NCBI GenBank assembly: GCA_022702545.1
Contig: JAHRBC010000006.1
Span: forward strand, 1,860,001-1,924,000
From: Phycomyces nitens
Lineage: Eukaryota > Mucoromycota > Mucoromycetes > Mucorales > Phycomycetaceae
DNA length: 64,000 nt
Direction: 5' to 3'
Of this stretch, positions 19,231 through 29,628 are shown one piece after another; position 1 is the stretch's first letter; every line of letters begins with the position of its first letter. Both the position numbers and the translations under genes were made by a program. The notes below the pieces were generated by a model. The model was not told the DNA's origin and made no database searches. It was given only the letters and a program-made list of their open reading frames with translations.

Positions 19231-21956
19231 ATGAGCACCAATGGAGTATTTATGTTTAAGCAGCAGGTACTCTAATTATAGAAACTGCCAAATGCCACAA
19301 GGCAGCATCAAGCTCTCTCTCTCTCTTTCTTTATACACATATATACAATCTAGTTATTCATCATGACATTAATCTATTTTAGCTCGCGGCAATAACAGCG
19401 GAAGCTTCAACCCATCTTAGACGCCTGAAATTTACGTCATACAAACCTGTCAATCGTAGACCGATCCACTCGACCCAATTCAAAAATATCCAACGCCTGG
19501 CCGTAAGTCTAGAGATTGTCCTGTATATTTAATTTCATACGGAATCACAGTTTGAATGGAACAAGACACTGGATTCCAGAACCTTGTCCTGGCCTGGTCC
19601 GCAATCAGTCCAACAACGCAGCCTGTTTACTGGCACCACCGACCGCCCATTGCGTCCCTTTCGCTCTACTCGAAAGACGGCAAAGCTAGAGCAAGAGGCC
19701 AATAGCTTTCCCGATGAGCCCCTGCGACAATCGATGCTTTACAAGGCAGGTAAAAAGATTTTTTTTTAATTGTGTGTGTGTTTTTATTTTTTTAAATTTT
19801 TAAAAAAAAGAGAGAGAACAAAGAAAAGAACAATAAAAATATATAAACGGCCAAATGGTTGAAATTTTTTATTTTTTGGAATGTGCAGGAATGGCTGGCA
19901 GCAAAGAACCCTGAAGCTGTGATTGCTCGTTTTGAACATGGAGGATTTAGACATAATGAAGAAGCCTGGCAGTGCTATATTACAGCCCTGGCTCAGACAG
20001 GAAGAGCAGAATCGATTATGCCTCGAATCATGCAAATGTTGGAAAAGGAGGGTGGTTATTTGGAGGGTAAGGGAAACAAAGAAGAAGAAGAAGTGGTGGT
20101 GGTGGTGGTATTGGAATCTCTGGTCCCTAATCAATTTATCAATTATCAATTTATTAATTTCTTTATCCCCAGGCAAGTCTGGCAGTCTTCCCAAGGAAGT
20201 CTTGCAGAGATTGGCAGCCGGGCGTGCAAACCGAGCAGATGGACTGGCAGCAAAGGCAAATCCAGTCCATGTGATTGTTGAAGAAGGTAGACCATAAAGA
20301 AGCATCTTATTTGTCCTCCTCCTCCTCCCTAGTCTTATTAACAAACATACCATAGCTCCAAAATACATGCTCTGGCGTGCGTTGCGCTGGGTGGGCGTCA
20401 CTGTGACCTATGCGTTCTGTATCCTCACCGTCATTTCTTTGGCTCTTGATAATTCTGGGATGCTCAAGGCTCCGACTCCTCAGACAGAATATGAGGCTAA
20501 TATGCACAAGCCAGTCAAGTTTGATGACGTCCAGGGCGTAGATGAGGCCAAACAAGAACTAGAGGAAATCGTCCAATTCCTAAAGAACCCTCAAAAGTTT
20601 TCTGAGCTCGGCGGAAAACTTCCAAAGGGTGTCTTGCTCACTGGTCCTCCTGGAACAGGAAAGACCATGCTGGCAAGAGCGGTTGCAGGCGAGGCAAACG
20701 TCCCATTCTTTTTTATGAGTGGAAGCGAGTTTGACGAGGTCTATGTGGGTGTGGGTGCTAGACGTATTCGCGAATTGTTTGGTAAGTCGTGATCTATTGC
20801 TATAGACGACCATTAATGCAATGTCCTTGTAGCTGCGGCGAGAATGAAGGCCCCGAGTATTGTGTTTATTGACGAGATCGATGCTATTGGATCCAAGCGC
20901 AACCCCAAGGACCAGTCTTATATGAAGCAGACCCTCAACCAGCTCTTGGTTGACCTGGACGGCTTTTCGCAGACAGAGGGAGTTATATTTATTGCGGCTA
21001 CAAACTTCCCTGAACTGCTGGACAAGGCACTCACTCGTCCCGGACGATTTGATCGCCATGTAAATGTTCCCTTGCCAGATGTCCGTGGACGTGTGGAGAT
21101 ATTGAAGCAGCACAGCCAAAATGTCCAATTGTCGAATGATGTGGATCTTGCTGTGATTGCTCGTGGTACACCTGGGTTCAGTGGTGCTGACTTGGCAAAT
21201 CTTGTCAACCAAGCTGCCATTCAGGCCAGTCGAGAGGGCTGTAACAAGGTGACTCTCAAGCATATGGAGTTCTCAAAAGACAAGATCATCATGGGTGCAG
21301 AGAGACGGTCGGCAGTCAGCACAGATGAGAGCAAGAGACTGACTGCATATCATGAGGGTGGGCATGCCTTGGTGGCATACTATACGCCTGGTGCAATGCC
21401 CCTTCACAAAGCCACAATCATGCCACGCGGGTCTGCACTTGGCATGACGGTCCAGTTGCCCGAGATGGACAAGGTAAGGGTCTTTTATTTATTTATCTGG
21501 AAGAGTCAAGAAGATGAAGAAGAAGAAGATGCTAACTCCCACCACAAGGACTCATTCACAAGACAAGAGTTCATTGCCCAGATTGATGTGTGCATGGGAG
21601 GCCGTGTGGCAGAAGAGATGTTGTTTGGCACCGACAATGTGACAAGTGGAGCCTATAGTGATATTGCAAAGGCAACAGATGTCGCCAAACGAATGGTGCG
21701 CCACTATGGAATGAGTGAGAAAGTAGGACCAGTCAACTTTGATGATGAAGACATGCAGCTCCTGAGCCCCCAAACAAAGCAACTGATCGAAAGTGAGATC
21801 AAGAGTCTTATTCAGCAGTCCGAAGATAGAGCAAAAGAGATTCTCAAGACGCACAAGGTCGAACTCGACCGTCTGGCAAAGGCATTGATAGAATATGAAA
21901 CCCTCAACTACCAAGAAATGGTCGATGCCATGGCCGGGAAGCCAATCTCACGGTAG
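19231..21956 (+). CDS. YME1: Mitochondrial i-AAA protease Yme1
   Basis: ATP-dependent zinc metalloprotease of the inner membrane, facing the intermembrane space, degrading unfolded and short-lived proteins. Exons: 19231-19266, 19383-19502, 19551-19749, about 19902-20066, then four more to the TAG at 21954-21956. N-terminal exons give a basic presequence and the family's helical N-domain ([14 protein letters not shown]). Exon 6 has one membrane span ([16 protein letters not shown]), then AAA+ Walker A GPPGTGKT. Exon 7 has Walker [10 protein letters not shown], the arginine-finger region TRPGRFDRH, and the zinc site HEGGH. The last exon has the third zinc ligand region [12 protein letters not shown]. 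Intron 3 could end at 19901 (GT-AG) or at 19888 with a GC donor; the GT-AG solution is preferred. Complete by length. Confidence 0.96.
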
Positions 21957-22302
21957 AAAGTAAATTTGTACTGTACAAAATAACATTCACGTATTTTTTT
22001 CTTCTTCTTCTTTGCGTGCCCATATCTCTCTCTCTCTGTTTGTTTGTTTGACGCGGGATGTTTACGCCATGAGGGCAATAGGCCATTGTGTAGTTGGGGG
22101 AGGAAGAGGAGGAGGTATCTACCTAGAAGCCATTCGCGACAGGAATGCCCAAAAGATCAAATAATTATATATAGCAATGTTTGATATGTAACATTCCCTA
22201 GAGCAAATATCTGGTTTAGATGTGTCTCTGTAATGCACAAAAAAAAGGGCCCATGAAAGTTTAAGGATTAACAAGATGGTTTATTGAAATATATTTAGAT
22301 AT
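21957..22302. other. Convergent spacer
   Basis: 345 bp between the 3' ends of Yme1 and the secreted protein gene. It holds short TC and GAGGA tracts and no gene that I can support. Confidence 0.5.
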
Positions 22303-22743
22303 TTAGCATTGGGTGACAGGAGGGGAGTTGGGGTTCACATTGACATTAAATGCAACGGTGCTCAGGGTACATGTAGCACCACTGGCGGTCACAGCATTAA
22401 CCTGGAAGTAGTAGTTTCCAGACGAGAGGTTGTCTCCCATCAACAAGGGGAAGTTTCCAGAGGTACCCTTTGTTCCAGCAACATTGGTCTTTTCGGTGGC
22501 AATCTTCTTCTTTGACGAGCTGTAGAGATCAATGGACTTGATTGTCTTTACCTGGCTGGCACCAAGATCCCAGTCGACAGAATAGCACTGGCCATAGGTC
22601 CATTTCAAACCAGACGCGACAGGAGACGTGATACGGAAACCAAGACAGGCAGCACTGGCCTGTGTGCTGGCAGGAGCAGCCTGGACTGCAGTGAACATGG
22701 CCAGGGCAAAGATGGCAGAGCAAAGGTAAGCGATAGAGTACAT
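22303..22743 (-). CDS. Small secreted protein, Ser-Thr-rich/Kre9-Knh1-like
   Basis: Intronless, 146 residues from the ATG at 22741-22743; the longer frame starts only with TTG. Residues 1-21 are a signal peptide (MYSIAYLCSAIFALAMFTAVQA). The mature part begins with FRITSPVASGLKWTYGQCYSVDWDL and continues with beta-strand-like segments such as KTIKSIDLYSSS and GNYYFQVNA. This pattern fits the N-terminal domain of Kre9/Knh1-type cell wall proteins (a Ser-Thr-rich extracellular family common in fungi). Four cysteines could form two disulfides. No GPI signal is seen. A wall or secreted role is inferred. Confidence 0.72.
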   Translation of the reverse strand: MYSIAYLCSAIFALAMFTAVQAAPASTQASAACLGFRITSPVASGLKWTYGQCYSVDWDLGASQVKTIKSIDLYSSSKKKIATEKTNVAGTKGTSGNFPLLMGDNLSSGNYYFQVNAVTASGATCTLSTVAFNVNVNPNSPPVTQC

Positions 22744-23280
22744 GATTGTGAAGATTGAATGAGGGGCCAAGAGGAGATTATTGCAGGTCTTTTATACTAA
22801 ATTCTCAAGTGGTTTATTTTTGGTGGCTACAGCCTTTTCTGAGCCTTGGGTGACACATCTTGTAAAAATAGTAGCTTCTTGGTCCATTTTCTCAACGCTT
22901 TCCATTTATTGACAGATGGCTCTAAAATAGAAAACTAAAGGGCATTATAAATATACATATATTCTTGGGTCATAGGTGGCCATATAGGCTTATTCGATAT
23001 CTGAGTCCAGACGATGCATAAGCCTTTGAGTTGGAATGTCTTGTGTTGTGTTGTGGTGTGTTATGTTGTGATGTGATGTGTAACTGTGGGTAATCGAATG
23101 ATGGACATGGAAAAAAGAAGGTTGTTTGCAAGCTTAGTTGGTTGGTTGGTTACAAGATATTAGTGACTATGTACTTCTTCTTTTTTCTTCCTCTTTTCAT
23201 AGGAAAAAAAATAACAATATAAAAATAATGGTAATAATAATAATGGTAATAATAATAATAATAATGGCGGTGGTGGCGGT
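22744..23280. other. Intergenic with GT-rich and TAA/GGC repeats
   Basis: Promoter side of the secreted protein gene and 3' flank of the bZIP gene. 23041-23085 is rich in TGTGTTGTG units, and 23225-23280 holds (TAATAA)n changing to GGCGGTGGC. No gene is supported. Confidence 0.5.
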
Positions 23281-24503
23281 TTAGTATAGCTTGGGGTTGT
23301 CCAGCAACATGGACCCGTTTTCTGATTCTTTGAATGAAGGGTCGTAGGATTGGGGCATTAACATGAGATCACGGGGGATTTTCCAGTGACGGTTTAGAAA
23401 ATAATCTTCAACCACTTCGTGCGACAAGAACCAGTACCTCTCTGGAAAGCCGTTAGTCACGATCCAGTTGCGAGAATCGTACATGCTTCCGCCAATGAAC
23501 TGTGCATTTCTAGAGTAGTATTCAAAGCACTCGTCCATGTCGTAGTAGTCCTGGAAGATTATCAGTCTGTCTCGTGCGCTGCTTCCGGTGATATAGTCTA
23601 TTCTCGCGTCATGAGGGACGTTTCTTTGCAATTCAGCTACAAGAACAGTTTAGTAGACCATTTGGGGGGAGTGAGCAAAGCCAACTTACTTGGAATAAGT
23701 GTATATTTGCGATTATCATTCCATAGACTATGGATCTTTAGCTGTAACCGCAGAATCTGCAGGGCCTGGAGTGGCGGCATATGAGCCAAATCGGCTGCCG
23801 TCTTTAGCGACGGAGCCGAGGTTATTGTGCCAATGACAGGCTTTAATTTACAGACACTAGATTCGGTCAGATCTTCAGGACGATTGGTAGGACAAGCAAT
23901 CTTCATTCCTATTCGGTTGATATTTGCTATGTCTGGATCCAAGCTTATTTCCGGACCAAGTGGCGAGTCTTCTCTGGGCTTCCTTCCGTTCCAATGCTTT
24001 GGTGAACGGGTGCGAATTGCATTGTTTAGTCCAACCACCCGGTTGTCCTTTAGAAGAGAGTCCAATGCAAACGGCAGGGGGTTCTTTTCGTCGGTCTCTA
24101 GAGTCTCGGTCGAAAAGAACTCCCGAGATGCTGCCCAGATATCAGCCACCGTTCCATTCTCGATAATGCTCGATAGTGTGAACTGTAGCATCCAGCCTCG
24201 CAGGTAGTTGACTTCATACTCTAGGACATTTACTCGCTGCTTTAGCCGATCTATTTCTTCGAGGTACATGCTCTTCATATTCTCTTGTTCATGGCGTCTC
24301 TGCTGCTCTCTTTCCCTAAACGCCTTTTGTGATGCCCTATTCTGGGCCTTTCGTTCAGAAATCGAAGGTGGGTTAGGCTTACGACCCGGGGATTTTCGTT
24401 TGCGGATTCGCTCGCCATGACTGTTTACGATTCCAAAATCATACTCCTCATTGAAATGGTGAAAGTTGAATTGTCCATCGTTGCAATCAGCAGATTCCTC
24501 CAT
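23281..24503 (-). CDS. bZIP transcription factor with C-terminal DUF3425-like region
   Basis: Two exons. Exon 1 runs from the ATG at 24501-24503 to about 23692. Exon 2 runs from about 23640 to the TAG at 23281. The basic region reads ERKAQNRASQKAFREREQQR (close to the Yap/Pap1 consensus NRAAQRAFRERK, with Ser and Lys changes). It is followed by a leucine zipper (IDRLKQRVNVLEYEVNYLRG). The second half (LQILRLQLKIHSLWNDNRKYTLIPS, then DARIDYITGSSARDRLIIFQDYYDM and ERYWFLSHEVVEDYFLNRHWKIP) resembles the DUF3425 domain found after bZIPs in filamentous fungi. That part is tentative. Nuclear regulator, target unknown. Confidence 0.85.
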
Positions 24504-24654
24504 CTTTAGTCTATCTAATATATCTATTTTTCTTTTCTCTAGAGCCCAGAGAAATAACAAGGAGAAGAAAAAAGAAGAAGAAGAAGAAAATAGGATCTGA
24601 AAGACCTGTGAGGTTGTATTTATATTTCAGAGGGTTTGGCTGTCAATTATAGCT

Positions 24655-24693
24655 ATAATTATAATTATAATTATAATTACAATTACAATTGCA
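24655..24693. repeat. (TATAAT)n / (TACAAT)n tract
   Basis: Short tandem hexamers in the bZIP upstream region, immediately before the left end of the transposon island. Confidence 0.8.
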
Positions 24694-24712
24694 GAGGTGG
24701 TTAAATATTCAA

Positions 24713-25271
24713 ACAGTCGTTCCAACGCTAAATGGCGGGTTTTTAAATAAAATGGCGGGTAATAAATATTTCCAAAGTACGGATTTTAAATCTCAAAGAG
24801 CGGATTGTTAAATAAAAGGGCGGGTAATAAATGTTTCCAAAGTACGGATTTTTTCTTCTCAAAGGACGGGTTTTTAAATCTCAAAGGGGATTTTTTTTTT
24901 CAAAAGGGGGTTTGAAAGCATTTTTGTTAGAGATTTCTAATATAACAACGTATTTAAACATGAGTGCACGTTTTTTTTTATATTATGAAAATGGACAGGG
25001 AAAAAATTGTTGATGAAGCGGGTAATGACCCAATGGATTACGATACTGAATCTCAAAATTTTCATCTTGAAGCTTTGACTCGCTTTAGACTTTATTGCGA
25101 TGCTCAGGAAAAGCAACAAATAAATGAGAATATTGAAACAGACTCTGTTATGGAAGAGATTGAGAGAAAAAAAGTCAAAAAGCAAAAATAGGCATTACAA
25201 TCAATACTCTAATGAACAAAAACTTTTGTTTGTTTATTATAATAGAGTCAAGGTATTCAATGCTGCGAAGT
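24713..25271 (+). repeat. Left inverted arm
   Basis: Contains internal direct repeats of AAATGGCGGGTAATAAATA followed by CCAAAGTACGGATTTT (units near 24731-24787 and 24805-24853). Then comes the transposase 5' end. Indels in A runs break the frame. Confidence 0.85.
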
Positions 25272-25944
25272 CTACCCGTTTTGCTGGTGGAATTGCTGAA
25301 CGTACCGCGCAAAAAAAAAAGAAATGGGCTAAAAGACTTGAAAGAAGATAAAGACTGGAATATTCTCGAGAAACAAACAAATTTGGTTAACAGACCAAAG
25401 CCTCAACTTGAAGGGAAGCACCGAGTTCATCTTCTTAGCTTCTACGATGAGAATCCACAAGCTCGGTTAGTCGACGCAATGAATTCACTTACTGGACAAT
25501 TTGAAAACTTAAATATACACAAAAGTAGTGTTGAAATCAGAATGCAATTTTTCTTTTAAGAAGATTACTATTCATCCAGTAGCAAGAAATAGCGAAACTA
25601 ACATTTTGGATCATTTAGCTTGGGGTATGAAGTGGGCTACGACAGATATGGATTTTCTCAATAATTGCATCTTTGTTGATGAATCTGCATTCAACATCAA
25701 CATGAGGCCGCCTGGATGGTGGTAATTAAAAGGTACACCAGCTATTGTAGAAACTCCTTCCACCATGACAGCACATCATACAATATTAGGTGCTATATCA
25801 GCAAAGTTTGTAGTATCAATGGAACTGAGGAAACCTTGGGAAAATTGGGCCGAGCGGATCAAGATTGATGTTAAAGTCGCAAAAGAAAGGCAGTGGGTGA
25901 ATAGCCCTAAATAGCTCACTAGGAAAGGTACTGTCACTGGCCAT
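24961..25944 (+). pseudogene. Decayed DDE transposase (IS630/Tc1-related, DDE_3 type)
   Basis: Pieces in several frames read in order: NDPMDYDTESQNFH (near 25025), LLFVYYNRVKVFNAAKSTR (25228-25280), LEGKHRVHLLSFYDENPQAR (25408-25465), then the catalytic region NCIFVDESAFNINMRPPGWW (25665-25722) and GTPAIVETPSTMTAHHTILG. One-base indels in A runs and stop codons interrupt it several times. Only the first catalytic Asp region is seen; the later acidic residues are absent. The frame ends where the Tc1 element begins, so that insertion probably interrupted it. Non-functional. Confidence 0.8.
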
Positions 25945-27275
25945 TATAAACTCTGATAAAAGAATATGTTTGGACCTCTGCGAATAATTTTTCAAGGAAA
26001 GAAATGCTTACGTTTATTCAACATACAACCTCTTAACAGTGATGATATCTAAAGTATCCAAACTTGAAACATAAAAAAATATACATGTCAAGTATTCATT
26101 TATTTAAAAAAATAAGAAACTAGTATATAGTATGACTACCTTTTGCGTCAATCACTGCCTGGCATCGACTCTAGATACTCTCCACTAAACATAAAACAAG
26201 TTCATTGCCCAGTATTTTCCATTGTCGTTGCATTGCAACCTTCAAATCAGCCACATTTTGGATACTGGCCCTTGCTTCACTCATATTTACCTCGAGGGCC
26301 TATCAAATGTGGTCAATGGGATTTAAATCAGGATTTTGAGCAGGCCAGTACTCAAAGCCCTTGATTGCATGGCCCTCTTTCCACCACTTTGCATAGGAGC
26401 CAGTAAGGTAGCTGGGGCCATCTTCTTGGAGTACAAACTCCTTATCCTGTTCCTCTGACAGATTTTTGACCCAGTAAAAGAAGTTCTGAGCCAAAATGTT
26501 GACATATACGTCTTGATTTACATTGCCTTCAAGGAAGACCAAAGGGCCAAAACCACCTGCCCAGAAACAACTCCATATCATGACACTACCCTTACCCCAC
26601 TTTGTCACTGGTACAATATGTCCTTCCTGATACCTTTCTCCAACTCGTCTGATCACCCGAGCACCGCCATCATTCCCCTCAACTGTGAATCGTGACTCAT
26701 CAGACCAGACTACACTCCTCCATTGGTCATCTGTCCAATTGACATGATCCTTGGCACATTGCAGTCTTCTTTGCTTGTGTCTCTCTGTCAAAGCTGGCTT
26801 ATGAGCTGCAATATAAGAACCAAAGCCAAGGTTTTTGATACAAATGATTACTGTTGCTCTACAGACAATAATCTCCATCTCCTGCAATGCCAATCTCAGC
26901 TGATTATAATTGGCAAATGGATTCTTCCGTGCACTTTGCACAAGATGTCTCTCCGTCCTCTCGCCAATGATTTTTGCTCGTCCAGAGCTCTTTCTAGGAA
27001 GGGGCGATCCTGTTTCTTTGAATCTCTTAATGATCTTCTTGACAGTTGACAAATTCATTTCGACAATTGCCGAAATCCTTGTGGGACCAATCTCAGCCAA
27101 GTGCAGGTACATAATTCCACCAAACTTGAGCTCATCAGCCTTATAATATGGGCTGCAAATGTTCTCTGCTGCAAATGATATTTTCATGTTGGTGTTGATT
27201 AGTAAAAAAACCGTCTTTTTTTTTAGGATTTTTGTGAAGAGGTCCAAACATATATTTTCGTGCCTGAGTTTATAT
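25945..27275 (-). mobile_element. Tc1/mariner-like element nested in the island
   Basis: About 1.33 kb. The ends share an inverted sequence: TATAAACTC, then, after a variable gap, ATGTTTGGACCTCT (left near 25947-25978, right near 27233-27274). TA dinucleotides lie at both borders, as expected for this family. It encodes one transposase on the minus strand. Exact borders are uncertain by several bases. Confidence 0.65.
26120..27187 (-). pseudogene. Tc1/mariner transposase with two adjacent stop codons
   Basis: ATG at 27185-27187, TAG at 26120-26122, about 355 codons, a normal Tc1 length. Helix-turn-helix region: STVKKIIKRFKETGSPLPRKS. Catalytic region: VVWSDESRFTVEG (first Asp), VLQEDGPSYLTG (second Asp), FEYWPAQNPDLNPIDHI, then TGA TAG (26303-26305 and 26300-26302) just before ALE, which carries the third acidic residue. 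The normal residue after HI is Trp, so TGG to TGA explains the first stop. The frame is otherwise open, so decay is recent or the product is truncated before the third catalytic residue. Confidence 0.88.
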
Positions 27276-27432
27276 ATAGATCTTACAGTGAAGGAATTAC
27301 AAGATGGTACGTAATCCTCTTCATGACACGTAATAAATAACAGGACTTCGTTCCTTCTACAAAAAATAAAATAAAAGATGGTACGTAATTTTAATTTGCA
27401 TAACATGAATCATTTATTTTCTATTTACAATT

Positions 27433-28479
27433 GATGTTAAAGAAGAATTAGACGAAGATTTTCAGTTCGAAGTAGCGATTTCAATCAAACAACAAACACT
27501 TTAGGATTTCAATTGGTCTGCAATCACCAAAAGAAAGTGAGAATATGGTCATGCAGTCTTACATGCCTGTCAAGCAACGAAATGGCGTATGGAAGAGCAA
27601 ATAAGATTGCTGACAATTATGGATTCGTATTCCTTGCAACCGATTGCTATGATTCATGGTGAAACTGGCAAAGAAGACAATGCTTTGATTCACAAAAATC
27701 ACTTGTCGTCCGTGAATGAATCAAAGCCGGAAGTGTTGGCAACACCCGCAAAGAAGCGAAGTCGAGACGATCCACAAGTGTCTAAAATCATGGAGGCAAC
27801 TTTGTATAGTGCTCTCATTTCCGGGCCTTTTAGCAAGCGCCTGTTGAGTCAATCGTATCAGGAAATCAAGGAAGAGATGGCAGGATTTCTGAACGAAGAA
27901 TGGTCCTTGTGCCCACAAATGCGATATGCATGCTCTCGTCTGTTAGCCGACTCGATCTTACTGGATTTGACTTCTGGTCAAGCGGTTCTCGTCAACTGTG
28001 TCGAGATATACGGACGGCGCAGAACGTTGGACTCGCATCGGGAGAACACCAAGGTTAAGATGGGCATGCCATCGACTTCTTCGCTGCCGCCTTCAAACTC
28101 GCGATACCCAGCTGTGTGGCCCGTGTCCATTCGAGATACCGACAGCAACAAACTCATGATTGGCACCAAGACATTCAACGTGCTAGTTACATCTAGTTTG
28201 CGTTTGGATTGTTCTATGGATCCAGAAATTGGTCTAAATACTAGCAACTTCAATTTGGATACAGAAGCAAAATCTTTGGGCACAAAGATTTTTATCAAGA
28301 AAACAGCATGGATAGCAGCAAAGGCATTAGCAGATCAGCCAGCAACGAACCGATTGGCTCGTCATGATGTTCTGTCCCAATTGCGCCAGCTTCGGACAAA
28401 ATTCCATCATTCATCGACATATTTGTGCTGTAGGGCATCGAATGAAGACACGGATGACTTGATGGCAAAGCTGTGGTGA
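27433..28479 (+). CDS. Unidentified reading frame inside the transposon island
   Basis: Open from the ATG at 27589 to the TGA at 28477-28479 (296 residues). The same frame continues upstream to about 27433, interrupted only by TAG (27502-27504) and TGA (27538-27540). The original protein was therefore probably longer and is now broken, or the stops lie in a small intron. The visible protein is mixed alpha/beta in composition, with a basic patch (PAKKRSRDDP) and segments such as EMAGFLNEEWSLCPQMRYACSR. No zinc knuckle, DDE, RT or integrase motif is seen. I cannot name a family. It could be the second protein of the outer transposon, a captured host gene, or a remnant of another element. Confidence 0.5.
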
Positions 28480-28596
28480 TCCAGCCTTATTAATGTATAT
28501 TTTACATATATATAAGCTATAAGTATATATTAGCTTAGAGCTAATAAGGTGCGATAGACAAAGTATAGCAATGCATCAGAATAATAGAAACATGGA

Positions 28597-28780
28597 TGTT
28601 GAGCTCAGAAGCTTATTCCATCTAATATCTTGATGTGGTGAAATATTTCATGTATCAGAAAGTCCAAGAGCCAGTGCAGCAGCAGATTGCAAAAGTATAT
28701 AAAGAGCAGCACATTTTGTATTTTAATAAAGACAAGCTTATATACAGTCTCAAAGTATTTACTTGCTGTCTATATCTTCA
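28597..28780 (+). repeat. LTR-like stretch
   Basis: Begins TGTTGAGC and ends CTTCA. Inside are TATATAAA (28696-28703) and AATAAA (28725-28730), in the order found in LTR promoters and polyA sites. No matching second copy and no target duplication is visible, so a solo LTR is only one explanation. These could equally be the terminator of the upstream frame. Confidence 0.25.
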
Positions 28781-28816
28781 CTACTACTTTTTATTGGTTT
28801 AATACCCTAATACACA

Positions 28817-29351
28817 ACTTCGCAGCATTGAATACCTTGACTCTATTATAATAAACAAACAAAAGTTTTTGTTCATTAGAGTATTGACTGTAATGCTTAT
28901 TTTGCTTTTTGACTTTTTTTTTCCTCAATCTCTTCCATAACAGAGTCTGTTTCAATATTCTCATTTATTTGTTGCTTTTTCTGAGCATCGCAATAAAGTC
29001 TAAAACGAGTCAAAGCTTCAAGATGAAAATTTTGAGATTCAGTATCGTAATCCATTGGGTCATTACCTGCTTCATCAACAATTTTTCCCTGTCCATCTTT
29101 ATTAAAACAAAGTACACTCATGTTTAAATACGTTGTTATATTAGAAATCTCTTTAACAAAAATGCATTCAAACCGCCTTTTGAGGAAAAAAAACCGCGCT
29201 TTGAGATTTAAAAATTCGTATTTTGGAAAAATGTATTATCCGCCTTTTTATTTAAAAACCCGTCCTCTGAGAAGTAAAAATCCGTACTTTGAAAAAATGT
29301 ATTACCCGCCATTTTATTTAAAAAACCGCCCTTTGGCGTTGGAACGACTGT
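28817..29351 (-). repeat. Right inverted arm with transposase 5' fragment
   Basis: Inverted copy of the left arm. On the minus strand it reads from ATG at about 29119-29121 (MSVLCFNKDGQG), then NDPMDYDTESQNFH, until an extra A in a nine-A run near 28920 ends the frame. Its N-terminal frame is intact where the left copy has a one-base insertion, so the two copies decayed independently. Confidence 0.85.
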
Positions 29352-29628
29352 ATATTATATATATGGGTATTTATATCTGTGAAAATCGTTCTCAATCATC
29401 TGTTTTACAATTTGCGAACAACAAGCGTGGAATTGCCAACTATGGGGTATTGTAGTTGAGTATATAAAAACAGTCGTAGTACGGTTCAAGATATAGATGT
29501 ATATGGGCTACCAATAAAGAAAAAGAAATACACTTTAAAGACCTAGGACGGCTTATCTTTAAATGTTATTATGATACAAATAAGATCACTTTTAATTTTC
29601 AAGCTTAAAAATGGACAATTGGTCTTTA

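Larger units (their letters stand above)
24713..29351. mobile_element. Nested transposon island bounded by inverted ~550-bp arms
   Basis: Both ends start with ACAGTCGTTCCAACGC (left 24713, right reading inward from 29351). The arms 24713-25271 and 28817-29351 are inverted copies and remain alignable until AATGCTGCGAAGT. The arms include the non-coding end and the first roughly 100 codons of a transposase. Inside lie the rest of one decayed DDE transposase, a Tc1 element, an unplaced frame and an LTR-like stretch. Either this is one element with very long arms, or two oppositely oriented copies of one element (one truncated). I favour the latter, because each arm holds the same coding start. 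Confidence 0.8.

Noticed and set aside
29468..29484. ACAGTCGTAGTACGG, similar to the transposon end
   Set aside because: Only the first eight or nine bases match the arm end; too short to call a third terminal repeat.
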